From the NCBI RefSeq assembly GCF_000737535.1, contig NZ_CP006269.1:868001-932000 (forward strand): DNA of 64,000 nt, written 5' to 3'. Positions within the stretch are counted from its first letter, which is position 1. Each line of letters begins with the position of its first letter. Shown piece after piece: positions 1-8,331 of the stretch. The notes under the pieces are model-generated. The model was not told the origin of the DNA. It did no database searches and saw only the letters and a list, made by a program, of their open reading frames with translations. The stretch comes from Synechococcus sp. KORDI-100 (GTDB lineage: Bacteria > Cyanobacteriota > Cyanobacteriia > PCC-6307 > Cyanobiaceae). Both the position numbers and the translations under genes were made by a program.

Positions 1-1
1 T

Positions 2-958
2 CTGCTGCGGGGGCCAGAGGCCAGACGTCGCTGGGCTTTGCCGCCTCTTCCGGCCGGAGTCTCCCCCGCGCTTCTCAGTCGCGTGGCCGTGGAGTGCCTC
101 CGGCTGAACCCTCGGCTGGTCGCCCTCGGCCTTCCCCACGAACCAGACTTCCCGCACCTGCGCCTGGAATCGATCAGCCAGGGCCCGGCGGCCTGTCTTT
201 CCGGAGGCCAGGCGATGGCTCCGTCCCGTGTGGAAAGGCTCTGGAGCCAGGGGGAACAGCTTGGACGAGGACTGCGCCGTCCTCTGGTGCTGGCCGAGTG
301 TGTTCCAGGGGGCACGACAACGGCGTTGGCGGTCCTCACCGCCCTGGGGCTGCAGGTTGGCGAGCTCGTCAGCGGCAGTGCCAGGCAACCGCCACAGGCT
401 CTCAAGCAGCAACTGGTGGAGGCCGGACTGCGCCAGGCTCAGCTGCCGCCGGATCCATCAGCACGTGCCGTGCTGGCTGCCGTTGGCGATCCCTTTCAAG
501 CCGTGGCGGCAGGCCTGCTGTGCGGGGCTGCCGAGGCGGACCAGCCCGTTCTCCTCGGCGGGGGAAGTCAGATGGTTGCTGTGCTCACCCTGGCGCTCAG
601 CGCGCTGCCGTTGCTGCTTCGCCAGCGCCTGTCGCAGCGGGTCTTGATCGGAACCACCGCCTGGCTGGCTGAAGAGTCGGTTGTTCCGCCCGTGGGCTCC
701 ATGTTCAGCCGGCTTGTTGCGCTTGCCGGCGACCGTTGTGCCGTGCCCCTGGCGGCCATGGCCAGTGGTGTTCGGTTCAGTCGCAGTCGTCATCAGCAGC
801 TGAGGGACTTTGAGCGGGGATATGTGAAGGAGGGGGTGGGCGCCGGGGCCTTGCTGCTGCTGGCCCAATTGCAGGGGTTTTCAACAGACCAGCTGCAGCA
901 GAGCTGTGATCGCGCGATGGATCGCCTGCTGAACGCACCCGTAGGGTCTGGGGCATGA
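2..958 (+). CDS. UPF0284 / CobT-like protein, 5' end cut by the window
   Basis: The frame is open from base 2 with no start codon before the edge, so about 318 C-terminal residues are visible. The protein has glycine/alanine-rich stretches typical of the nicotinate-nucleotide-dimethylbenzimidazole phosphoribosyltransferase fold (VLLGGGSQMVAVL, GVGAGALLLLAQ), and it resembles the cyanobacterial and archaeal UPF0284 family (TIGR00303). Family knowledge suggests a role in activating the lower ligand of cobalamin or pseudocobalamin, but this is not proven. Its stop overlaps the next start (ATGA), so the two are probably co-transcribed. cobM at 23.6 kb shows that the strain makes a corrinoid. Confidence 0.85.
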   Translation: MLRGPEARRRWALPPLPAGVSPALLSRVAVECLRLNPRLVALGLPHEPDFPHLRLESISQGPAACLSGGQAMAPSRVERLWSQGEQLGRGLRRPLVLAECVPGGTTTALAVLTALGLQVGELVSGSARQPPQALKQQLVEAGLRQAQLPPDPSARAVLAAVGDPFQAVAAGLLCGAAEADQPVLLGGGSQMVAVLTLALSALPLLLRQRLSQRVLIGTTAWLAEESVVPPVGSMFSRLVALAGDRCAVPLAAMASGVRFSRSRHQQLRDFERGYVKEGVGAGALLLLAQLQGFSTDQLQQSCDRAMDRLLNAPVGSGA

Positions 959-1965
959 GCGGAGCCATGCCTCTCAGCCGCCGTCATCTACTTCTGCACT
1001 TCGGAGGAGCAGCAGGCCTGGCTTTGCTGGCAGGCTGCCGCCAGGGAATGGCACCGCCGAAGCTGCTGGCTGCGCCGGAGACGGTGCCGGGTCGCTGGCA
1101 AAAAGCACTGCCGTCTCCCTGGCAGTTTCTGCCGCTAGAGCCGGAGGACTCGATCACGCCTCTGGAGAAGGCTGAGCAGGATTCCGTGGATCTGATCGCC
1201 TTGACGGATGGATGGCTGTCCAGCCTTCCGCAGGATCGGCTGCAGCCGGTTCAGGCGGCAGCTCTGCAGTCCCAGCTGGATCAGATCGCTGCTCGTTTTT
1301 TGCAGCTGCAGGGCGCTGCCAGGGCAGCACAACTTCTGCCCGTCGGCGTCAGTCCCTGGGTGATGCTGTTCCGGGGGAGTGATTCCTGGAACTCCGCCTC
1401 CGTCGACAGCTGGGATGTCTTGCTGGACAGGGCTCTGACCGGCCATGTGGTGTTGCCTCGGAGTCCGCGGCTTGTGATCGAGCTCGCCGATCGCATTGAG
1501 GCACCGGATGCGTTGGAGAGGTTGCGGCGTCAAGTTCTCACCTATGACGATCGTCAGGGCATCAACTGGCTGCTCAAGGACCAGGCCCGGGTTCTGGTCA
1601 CGCCCCTCCAGCGCTGCATGAGATTGCTGCGCCGTGATCCGCGTTTGAGCGCTGTTCTTCCCACTCAGGGTGCTCCTCTGCACTGGACGCTGCTCATGCG
1701 TCCCGCCGAAACCCGTGAACCGTTGCCCCAGGCCTGGGTGGAGACGGCCTGGAGCCTGCCGATGCTCGGTCGCCTGGTCGGCTCCGGCTGGCGTCCGCCA
1801 CTGAAGTCATTGGATGTCCCTCAGTTGCGATCAGGTCTCCCGACCCGCTGGCGGGACCTGCTGCTGCCACCGATGGAGGTCTGGTCCCGTTGCTGGTCTC
1901 TGCCGCCATTGACGCAACAGCAGCGCACCTCCCTCAGCCGGCGTTGGCAGGCGTCAGCTCCGTAG
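955..1965 (+). CDS. Tat-type lipoprotein, possible periplasmic substrate-binding protein
   Basis: 336 residues. The N-terminus has a twin-arginine-like SRRHLLL followed by a hydrophobic stretch and a lipobox-like LLAGC at about residues 24-28, predicting export and lipid anchoring. The rest contains segments reminiscent of type II periplasmic binding proteins (LLPVGVSPWVMLFRG, GHVVLPRSPRLV), hence the tentative link to polyamine/iron-type binding proteins. No permease or ATPase gene is adjacent. A second in-frame ATG at 967 (MPLSRRHLL) is a good alternative start. It overlaps the CobT-like gene by 4 bases. The function is inferred from weak resemblance only. Confidence 0.7.
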   Translation: MSGAMPLSRRHLLLHFGGAAGLALLAGCRQGMAPPKLLAAPETVPGRWQKALPSPWQFLPLEPEDSITPLEKAEQDSVDLIALTDGWLSSLPQDRLQPVQAAALQSQLDQIAARFLQLQGAARAAQLLPVGVSPWVMLFRGSDSWNSASVDSWDVLLDRALTGHVVLPRSPRLVIELADRIEAPDALERLRRQVLTYDDRQGINWLLKDQARVLVTPLQRCMRLLRRDPRLSAVLPTQGAPLHWTLLMRPAETREPLPQAWVETAWSLPMLGRLVGSGWRPPLKSLDVPQLRSGLPTRWRDLLLPPMEVWSRCWSLPPLTQQQRTSLSRRWQASAP

Positions 1966-1967
1966 CT

Positions 1968-3095
1968 TCAGCCCCACAAGCGACGGCGGGGTGCAGCTTT
2001 CAAGCGCTGATGGGTATCGCGCAGAAGGTCCGGAATGGCGAGTTGATGGGGGCAGCGCGGCAGGCAGTCGCCGCACCGGCGGCAAGCGTCGGCATCGATC
2101 TCCTCCCACCAGTGCCCCGCACGCCCGATCAGGTTGTACCGCTCCTGGCAGAAACCGATCAGGTCGTGGCCAACGGCAAGATTGCGGAGGCGCAGGAGAT
2201 CCGGGATGGGCAACTGCTGCGGACAGGGAAGGCACTCCCGGCACTGGTGACACTGGTCGTCGCCCAGTCGCGCAGCGCGCTGCTGCATCAGTCGGCTGAG
2301 GGCGTTCTCCTCCTCGGGACCGAGCGGTTCGCAGGCCGCTCTGAGCTGACTGGCCAGGACGAGATCAGTGGGATCTCCGGCGCCGACCGACAGGGTGCTG
2401 ATGCCTGCGGCCAGCAGGAACCGGTAGGCGAGCCGCAGGGGTTGGATTGGCGTGCAGTCCTCCACGAGCGTCGGGCTGGGGTCCTGAAGTCGTCCGCCCT
2501 TGTCGGCGGGTGAGATCGCCAGAACGCCCATTCCTCTCTCAAGGGCTCGGCGGGCCAATGGCAGGCGCTGAGGGTCCAGCAAATGCAGGTGCAGATTGCA
2601 GAAACCGAAGCGTTCCGATGCGATGGCCTCGCCAATCAGCTCCTGGCTGCCGTGGCTGCTGAATCCAATCTGCTCCACCAGTCCGCTTCGCACGGACCAG
2701 TCCAGAAGTGCTGCGCCTTCCCCATGCAGGGCCCATTCGAGGTGTTCGGGCCGATTGAGCCCGTGGACGGCGAGGTTGTCGAGTTTGCTGCGGCCGAGCC
2801 GCTGAAGGATCGCCTTCAGTTGTCGTTGGCCTTCGTCCAAGGAGATTCCCGGCAGCAGTTTGCTGGTGATGACCCAGCCCTCTGCGGGGTCCAGTCCCTC
2901 CTCCTCAAGTCGCTCCAGTGCCTGCCCCAGGAACCGTTCCGACGGGCCGTAGGCCGGAGCGGTTTCGAGGTGGTTGATGCCGGCATCGTGAGCGGCCCTG
3001 AGGACCGAGAGCATCTGGTCTGGAGAGGCAAGGGCGCGCATGGTGCCCAGGCTGAACAAACTGACCGAGCGTCCGTTGCCGAACGGTCGTCTCAC
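1968..3095 (-). CDS. aldo/keto reductase with C-terminal 2x[4Fe-4S] domain
   Basis: 375 residues. The N-terminal about 270 residues form an aldo/keto reductase barrel: FSLGTMRAL, then NHLETAPAYGPSE, where the catalytic Tyr lies in AYG, and LDNLAVHGLN. The C-terminus has two ferredoxin motifs, CHQCRECLPCP and CRRCGDCLPRCP, separated by about 45 residues. Such fusions are common 'predicted oxidoreductases of the aldo/keto reductase family' in cyanobacteria; the substrate is unknown. The start is GTG at 3093-3095, overlapping the stop of the upstream nuclease-family gene (GTGA), so translation is probably coupled. Its end is 2 bases from the end of the convergent lipoprotein gene. Confidence 0.9.
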   Translation of the reverse strand: MRRPFGNGRSVSLFSLGTMRALASPDQMLSVLRAAHDAGINHLETAPAYGPSERFLGQALERLEEEGLDPAEGWVITSKLLPGISLDEGQRQLKAILQRLGRSKLDNLAVHGLNRPEHLEWALHGEGAALLDWSVRSGLVEQIGFSSHGSQELIGEAIASERFGFCNLHLHLLDPQRLPLARRALERGMGVLAISPADKGGRLQDPSPTLVEDCTPIQPLRLAYRFLLAAGISTLSVGAGDPTDLVLASQLRAACEPLGPEEENALSRLMQQRAARLGDDQCHQCRECLPCPQQLPIPDLLRLRNLAVGHDLIGFCQERYNLIGRAGHWWEEIDADACRRCGDCLPRCPHQLAIPDLLRDTHQRLKAAPRRRLWG

Positions 3096-3739
3096 GGTTT
3101 GTCCGCCGATGATTCGCCGTCCTTGGAATCGCTGTCCCTGGAATCGTCGTCGTTGGTTTTGTCGTCGATGGATTGGTTGCCACCGGACTCGTTGGCTCCT
3201 CGGTGACGAAGGTGGCGCACGAGGGCCGCAGGGCTGAGGTCGTCGACGAACCGGTTGAAGGCGCTTTGGTCTTCCGCATCCGCTTCAGCATCAACTGGGA
3301 TGGAGGCCTCTGCCACCACTCTCTCCAGCATCCAGATGCCGCTGCCTGTTCGCACGGCAAGGGCAATGGCGTCACTCGGGCGGGCATCGACTTCGATCAG
3401 CTCCTGGTCTGCCTCTGAGCTCGGCTCATCCACGTTCGTCTCACTCTCCTCATCTGTGATCTCCTGGAGTTTCAACACCGCATGAAACGTGCTGTCCTCG
3501 ATGGCATGAACGATCACGCGTCGCAATTCCAGCCCTCCAGCCTCCAACAGTGCTGCCATCAAGTCATGGCTCAGCGGTCGGGGGGATTCGGTGCCCTGCA
3601 GCCCCGCCATGATGTTGTGTGCCTGGGCCTGATCGATCCAGATCGGTACCTGGCGTCGGCCTGAGGGATCTCTCAGCAGAACGATCGGCGTGCGACTTGC
3701 CGCATCGAGGGCAATTCCAGCCACGCTCATTTCAACCAT
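3092..3739 (-). CDS. bifunctional nuclease family protein (DUF151/BFN)
   Basis: 215 residues from the ATG at 3737-3739 (MVEMSVAGIALD). An upstream ATG at 3805 would overlap ribE, so the shorter start is preferred. The DUF151 domain covers about residues 1-140, with LRDPSGRRQVPIWI near the start and the family hallmark DARPSDAIALAVR. The tail of about 60 residues is acidic and low in complexity (many D/S/N). Plant members have RNase and DNase activity, but bacterial roles are unclear. It is co-transcribed with the downstream reductase (4-base overlap) and divergent from ribE with 58 bases between starts. Confidence 0.88.
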   Translation of the reverse strand: MVEMSVAGIALDAASRTPIVLLRDPSGRRQVPIWIDQAQAHNIMAGLQGTESPRPLSHDLMAALLEAGGLELRRVIVHAIEDSTFHAVLKLQEITDEESETNVDEPSSEADQELIEVDARPSDAIALAVRTGSGIWMLERVVAEASIPVDAEADAEDQSAFNRFVDDLSPAALVRHLRHRGANESGGNQSIDDKTNDDDSRDSDSKDGESSADKP

Positions 3740-3797
3740 GGCGATGCGTCGGCCCTGTCCGATTATGGCCAGAGGCCATGGCGCGGGCGAGGCTGGC

Positions 3798-4466
3798 ATG
3801 TTCACAGGACTGGTTCAGGCCATCGGACGACTGCAGCGGCGGTCCGGCGGTCTGGTGATCGAAGGATGCGCTCCATTCGCTCCTCTGGCGCTTGGTGACA
3901 GCGTCGCCGTCGATGGGGTCTGCCTCACGGTGGCTGAACTCTGCGGCGACGGATTTCGCGCTGATGTCAGTGAGGAGACCCTCAAACGAACCACCCTGGG
4001 AGCCAAGGCGGAGCGAGGCGGGGCCGTCAATCTTGAGCCAGCCCTGCGCCTCAGTGATCGTCTTGGTGGTCATCTCGTCAGTGGCCACGTCGATGCCTGT
4101 GCGCAGGTGATGGCGATCGATGCTCTCCCCCAGTCCTGGGAGCTGGAGCTGCGCTGGGATGATCCCGGCTTCGGGCGCTACATCTGCGATAAGGCCAGCA
4201 TCGCCGTCGATGGCATCAGTCTCACGGTGGCCCGTTGCGCAGCGGACGGATCCCATTTCACCCTGGCTGTGATTCCCCACACCTGGAGCATCACGACGCT
4301 GAGCCATCGCGCCGTTGGGGATCGCGTCAATCTTGAAGCCGATCAGTTGGCCCGCTATGCCGAACGCTTGATTCAAAGCGGCGCAGACGATCCGAGCGAG
4401 CAGTCGTCAGCACCGGTGAATCCACCGCTGTCAGCGGATTGGCTGAGTGCCCATGGTTGGCAGTGA
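3798..4466 (+). CDS. ribE: riboflavin synthase alpha chain
   Basis: 222 residues starting MFTGLVQAIG, the canonical N-terminus of riboflavin synthase. The two lumazine-binding repeats are visible: repeat one has DSVAVDGVCLTV and LGGHLVSGHVD; repeat two has ASIAVDGISLTVA and LAVIPHTWSIT. The enzyme dismutates two 6,7-dimethyl-8-ribityllumazine molecules to riboflavin in the cytosol. An in-frame start at 3690 is rejected because it precedes the universal MFTG N-terminus and overlaps the divergent gene. The C-terminal 25 residues are a low-conservation tail. Confidence 0.97.
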   Translation: MFTGLVQAIGRLQRRSGGLVIEGCAPFAPLALGDSVAVDGVCLTVAELCGDGFRADVSEETLKRTTLGAKAERGGAVNLEPALRLSDRLGGHLVSGHVDACAQVMAIDALPQSWELELRWDDPGFGRYICDKASIAVDGISLTVARCAADGSHFTLAVIPHTWSITTLSHRAVGDRVNLEADQLARYAERLIQSGADDPSEQSSAPVNPPLSADWLSAHGWQ

Positions 4467-4473
4467 ATCCGCC

Positions 4474-4863
4474 CTAACCGTCCGATTCGACCGGCTGACT
4501 GCTGGGCTCGGCAGACTCCTGCTCAACGGGAAGAAGCCAGATCGAGCCGGAATCACGATGGAGTTCAATCTTGAATTCCTGGCCCGGTTCCAATCCGAGA
4601 CGACGGGTGTAGGCGTGGCCGATTAAAAGGTTGCCGTTTCCGTGCACCCTTGTGCGGAACTCGGCCTGACGCCCTCGGGTTCCATTGCTGCCGCCGTTGC
4701 TGGAGGGAACCTTGTACCCCTTCGCTTCCACAAGGGCTCGATAGAAACTCTTGCGCAGCACCCGGCCACTGGGGCCGACGTAGCCGCAGCCACGAGCAAT
4801 TTCGTCCTCTGGCCTGTTGCTCAGAGATCTGGCTTTGTCGAGTAATTCCTTGCCGATCAGCAT
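4474..4863 (-). CDS. cyAbrB-type transcriptional regulator
   Basis: 129 residues. It contains the cyanobacterial AbrB signature: an N-terminal half with ARGCGYVGPSGRVLRKSFY, then an AbrB-like DNA-binding segment near the C-terminus (GNLLIGHAYTRRLGLEPGQ, FKIELH). Known cyAbrB proteins influence nitrogen uptake, carbon metabolism and stress genes. The gene is 7 bases from the convergent ribE end. The ctaCDE genes lie upstream on the same strand, with 54 bases between this start and the ctaE stop, so read-through is possible. Confidence 0.93.
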   Translation of the reverse strand: MLIGKELLDKARSLSNRPEDEIARGCGYVGPSGRVLRKSFYRALVEAKGYKVPSSNGGSNGTRGRQAEFRTRVHGNGNLLIGHAYTRRLGLEPGQEFKIELHRDSGSIWLLPVEQESAEPSSQPVESDG

Positions 4864-4917
4864 TTTGACAACTGATTCAACTGAATTCTGGCGTCGCTTC
4901 TCAATGCTGGCAAGGGA

Positions 4918-5544
4918 TCAGAGCAGATAAAGGATCACAAACAGGATCACCCAGATGCCGTCGACGAAGTGCCAATAGAGCTCAGCTGCTTCGAGGGGGA
5001 AGGCATTGCTCCGGCTGACGCGACCCCCGTCAGGCCTGGCCTGCCACCAAACGATCAGGATCATCAGGGCGCCGAGGGTGACGTGAAGGCCATGAAACCC
5101 TGTGGCGGCAAAGAATGTGCTGGCGTAGAGGTTGTCGGTGAGGCCGAACGGAAGGGTGAAGTACTCGACCATCTGACTCACCAGAAACGCGATGCCCAGA
5201 CCTGCTGAGACCAGCAGCCACTTGCGGCAAAGCGGGTTGTTCCCGAGATGCAGTGCCTTGCCTGCCCGATGGAAGGTGGCACTGCTGACCAGCAGGAGGA
5301 CGGTGTTGAGGATGGGCAGGGGCAGTTCCAGCTCGTAGATGGCCCCGGCAGGCAGAGGATTCACCGCTTTGAAGGTGAGATAGGCAGCGAAGAAACCCGC
5401 AAAGGTCATGCCATCGGCAATCAGAAAGGTTGCCAACCCGAACATGCGGTGGTCGGCATGCTCCTCATGCCCGTGCTGGTGATGGTCCAACTGACCATCG
5501 CCTTGGGACTCGCCTTCATGGTTGACGGAGATGGTGGTTGTCAT
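4918..5544 (-). CDS. ctaE: cytochrome c oxidase subunit III
   Basis: 208 residues from the ATG at 5542-5544, which overlaps the ctaD stop (ATGA); an ATG 5 codons upstream is less likely. After a His-rich N-terminus (DHHQHGHEEHADHR) come five hydrophobic helices with subunit III hallmarks: FLIADGMTFAGFFAAY, GFHGLHVTLGALM and ELYWHFVDGIWVILF, which contains the conserved WHFVD. It stabilises the proton-pumping oxidase core. Third gene of the ctaCDE operon. Confidence 0.97.
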   Translation of the reverse strand: MTTTISVNHEGESQGDGQLDHHQHGHEEHADHRMFGLATFLIADGMTFAGFFAAYLTFKAVNPLPAGAIYELELPLPILNTVLLLVSSATFHRAGKALHLGNNPLCRKWLLVSAGLGIAFLVSQMVEYFTLPFGLTDNLYASTFFAATGFHGLHVTLGALMILIVWWQARPDGGRVSRSNAFPLEAAELYWHFVDGIWVILFVILYLL

Positions 5545-7214
5545 TTTCCGCTGCTCCAAAGGTCACTGCCGCTTGTGGCAGCAAGGTCGAACTGATCTGG
5601 GGAGACGCCGTAGCAGTAGGGCTCTTCAACCAAGGGGGCTTCGCCGATCCAGTTCTCCACGGGGGGTGGGGAGCTGGTCAGCCATTCCGGCGTCAAGGCA
5701 TTCCAGGGGTTGTCTCCGGCCGGTTGCCCTTTGAAAGCGCTGTGCACCACGTTCCAGAGGAAGGGAAGGGTGCTGATCGCCATCAGCAGGGCGCCCACGG
5801 AACTGATCTGATTGATCAGGGCGAACTGGGGGTCGTATTCCGCAACCCGCCTTGGCATTCCGTTCAGGCCCAGCCAGTGCTGGGGGCCGAAGCAAAGGTT
5901 GAAACCGATAAACGTCAGTGCGAAGTGAAGACGCCCGAGGTCCTCATTGAGCATCCGTCCCGTGAACTTCGGATACCAGTGGTAGATGGACGCAAAGATC
6001 ACGAACACCGACCCTCCGAAGACGATGTAGTGAAAGTGGGCCACCACGAAGTAGGTGTCGTGGACATGAATGTCGAACGGAACCTGAGCCAGAGCGACTC
6101 CTGTGATTCCACCGAGCACGAAATTAACGATGAAGCCACAGGAAAACAGCACTGCGCTGTTGAGGCTGATCCGACCACCCCAGAGGGTTGCCAGCCAGTT
6201 GAAGAACTTGATGCCGGTCGGCACGGCGATGAAGGCAGTGGCGATTGTGAAGAACAGGCGCATCCAGGGAGGCGTTCCACTGGTGAACATGTGGTGAGCC
6301 CAGACGATCAGGCCCAGAACGACAATGGCCATGATCGAATAAACCATGGTGGTGTAGCCGAACAGAGGCTTCCTGGCATGAATGGGCAGGATCTCACTGA
6401 CCAGCCCGAAGGCCGGCAGAACCATGATGTAAACCGCAGGGTGCGAGTAAAACCAGAACAGGTGCTGATAGACAACAACATTGCCGCCGAGGGTGGGATT
6501 GAAAAATCCTGTGTGGGCAACGATGTCGAAGCTCAGAAGCACCAGAGTGCCTGCCAGAACCGGCGTTGACAGCACCACCAGAAGACTGGTGCCCAACATG
6601 GCCCAGCAATACATCGGCAACTGCATCAGTTTCAAGCCTGGTCGCCGAAGTTTCAGGATTGTTGCGATGAAATTGATTCCACCGAAGATGGAACTTCCAC
6701 CAAGAAGCAGAACACTCAGAATCCAGATGATCTGCCCTGTCGCTGGTGTTGTGATGCTCAACGGCGGATAGGCGGTCCAGCCTGATTGAGCAGCCCCAGT
6801 GATGAAATAACTGCTGATCAAAAGCAGTCCGGCCGGTGGAATCAGCCAGAAGGCCACCGCATTCAATCGAGGGAATGCCATATCCCTCGCTCCGACATAG
6901 AAAGGGATCAAATAGTTCCCGAAAGCACCATTAACAACCGGGACGATCCAGAGAAAAATCATCACCGTGCCGTGAAGCGTGAGGACCTGGTTGTAAACAT
7001 CACGCGCCATGAAATCGGCGACGGGGCTGGCCAGCTCGGTTCTGATCGCGCCTGCCAAAGCTCCGCCGATCAGATAGAAGAGAAATCCACAGACCAAGTA
7101 CTGCAAGCCAATCACCTTGTGATCGACGCTGAAACTGAAATACCTCAGCCAACCTGTTGGCTGAAGCCTTGGCGAACGTTCGGTTCCGGTGTCTGGATGG
7201 AGGGCGACAGTCAT
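5541..7214 (-). CDS. ctaD: cytochrome c oxidase subunit I (A2-type heme-copper oxidase)
   Basis: 557 residues from the ATG at 7212-7214 (MTVALHPDTG), one base after the ctaC stop; an upstream in-frame start at 7334 would overlap ctaC by 119 bases. Heme and copper ligands are present: His81, the CuB His258 with cross-link Tyr262 (SHPAVY), His307-His308, and His393/His395 (VAHFHY). Helix VI reads YSHPAVYIM rather than GHPEVY, so the D-channel Glu is absent and Tyr-Ser replaces it, the mark of A2-type oxidases. The protein reduces O2 to water and pumps protons in the thylakoid membrane. Middle gene of ctaCDE. Confidence 0.98.
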   Translation of the reverse strand: MTVALHPDTGTERSPRLQPTGWLRYFSFSVDHKVIGLQYLVCGFLFYLIGGALAGAIRTELASPVADFMARDVYNQVLTLHGTVMIFLWIVPVVNGAFGNYLIPFYVGARDMAFPRLNAVAFWLIPPAGLLLISSYFITGAAQSGWTAYPPLSITTPATGQIIWILSVLLLGGSSIFGGINFIATILKLRRPGLKLMQLPMYCWAMLGTSLLVVLSTPVLAGTLVLLSFDIVAHTGFFNPTLGGNVVVYQHLFWFYSHPAVYIMVLPAFGLVSEILPIHARKPLFGYTTMVYSIMAIVVLGLIVWAHHMFTSGTPPWMRLFFTIATAFIAVPTGIKFFNWLATLWGGRISLNSAVLFSCGFIVNFVLGGITGVALAQVPFDIHVHDTYFVVAHFHYIVFGGSVFVIFASIYHWYPKFTGRMLNEDLGRLHFALTFIGFNLCFGPQHWLGLNGMPRRVAEYDPQFALINQISSVGALLMAISTLPFLWNVVHSAFKGQPAGDNPWNALTPEWLTSSPPPVENWIGEAPLVEEPYCYGVSPDQFDLAATSGSDLWSSGK

Positions 7215-7215
7215 C

Positions 7216-8094
7216 TCAGGTGTTGGTTGGGGCTGTTTCGGCGTTGGCTGTTTCGGAGGTGGCCATCTCTGTCGCCAGGTCTGGTTTGGCATTGCTGCTG
7301 AACCAGGCGTCCCAGGCGTCCGGTTCATCGACAACCACGGTGGATCTCATGCCGCCGTGATACGGACCGCAGAGCTCAGCGCAGACGATCGGGTAACGCC
7401 CCGGGCGGGTTGGCGTGAAGCTCAGTTGCGTTGGTTGGCCGGGGATGACGTCCTGCTTAAGACGAAATTCCGGGACCCAAAACGCATGGATCACGTCCTT
7501 GGCCTCCAGTCGGAGCGTGACCGGGCGGCCGGCGGGAACGTGCAACTCTCCGGCTGTGATGTCTCCATCGGGGTAATGGAACAGAAAGGCGAACTGCATG
7601 GCTGTCACCTCGATCGGCAAGGCATCGACAACGCCGGCATCGACGGTGCCCGAACTGATTCCTCCCCAAATCCGTTCCTCTGCCATCCCGGCCTCGGTCA
7701 TCCCTGCGGAGTGGTCATGGGCAAGGGGAACCATGCCGCCCATCCGGTCGTAGATGTCGTAGCTGTAAAGGCCGACGAACAGAACGACAACGGCGGGAAC
7801 GGCTGTCCAGAAAATTTCCAGCGGAAGATTGCCTTCGATGGCGATGCCATCGCCGAGCTGCCCCGGTCGACGTCTGAAACGCACCAGGCTGAACACCAAC
7901 AGTCCGATGATGCCGATGAAAAGAATGGCCCCAATCGTGAACAAAACCTGAAAAAGTTCGTCGTAGATCGGAGCATTCACGCTGGCATCAATCGGCAGAA
8001 GATTGATGTTCTGGCCAATCCACATCCCGCCAAGGACAAGGACCATGCCGATGACAAGAGTGATGATTGCTGAAGGGATCTGCAATTCCTTCAT
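7216..8094 (-). CDS. ctaC: cytochrome c oxidase subunit II
   Basis: 292 residues. Two N-terminal transmembrane helices (about 10-30 and 50-72, with a further hydrophobic stretch at 95-112) precede the lumenal cupredoxin domain. The CuA site is complete: His203 (VIHAFWVPE), then CAELCGPYHGGM giving Cys238, Glu240, Cys242, His246 and Met249. It accepts electrons from cytochrome c6 or plastocyanin. The usual aromatic patch QWxW reads QFAF here. First gene of ctaCDE, divergent from ctaA across 237 bases. Confidence 0.97.
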   Translation of the reverse strand: MKELQIPSAIITLVIGMVLVLGGMWIGQNINLLPIDASVNAPIYDELFQVLFTIGAILFIGIIGLLVFSLVRFRRRPGQLGDGIAIEGNLPLEIFWTAVPAVVVLFVGLYSYDIYDRMGGMVPLAHDHSAGMTEAGMAEERIWGGISSGTVDAGVVDALPIEVTAMQFAFLFHYPDGDITAGELHVPAGRPVTLRLEAKDVIHAFWVPEFRLKQDVIPGQPTQLSFTPTRPGRYPIVCAELCGPYHGGMRSTVVVDEPDAWDAWFSSNAKPDLATEMATSETANAETAPTNT

Positions 8095-8331
8095 CCCTGA
8101 CTGCGTTCAGCCTATGGAGCCTGGTTGTGAACTCCATGGTGCGATTGTTAAGGCCGCCTGAAAATCGTCTGATTTGATCCATTTCCGCTTGATTTGACTG
8201 AACACGTGTCAGCAAAAGTGGATTAATTCTCTTTTCAGGATGTTGCAGTCGTCCATACAACGTGCCGCTTAGGAGGCAATCGCTACGGTCCGATTAACGC
8301 TCCGGGAATCACCCCGGGCGGAGATGCCTCG
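8095..8331. promoter_or_regulatory. divergent promoter region between ctaC and ctaA
   Basis: 237 noncoding bases separate the oxidase structural operon (minus) from the heme A synthesis genes (plus), so both promoters should lie here. A GGAG at about 8320-8323 sits 8 bases upstream of the ctaA ATG. No confident -10/-35 pair was identified by eye. Shared control of oxidase subunits and cofactor synthesis is inferred from the arrangement. Confidence 0.5.

Noticed and set aside
5538-6569. Long plus-strand frame opposite ctaD
   Set aside because: Antisense to an essential conserved gene, low-complexity translation.
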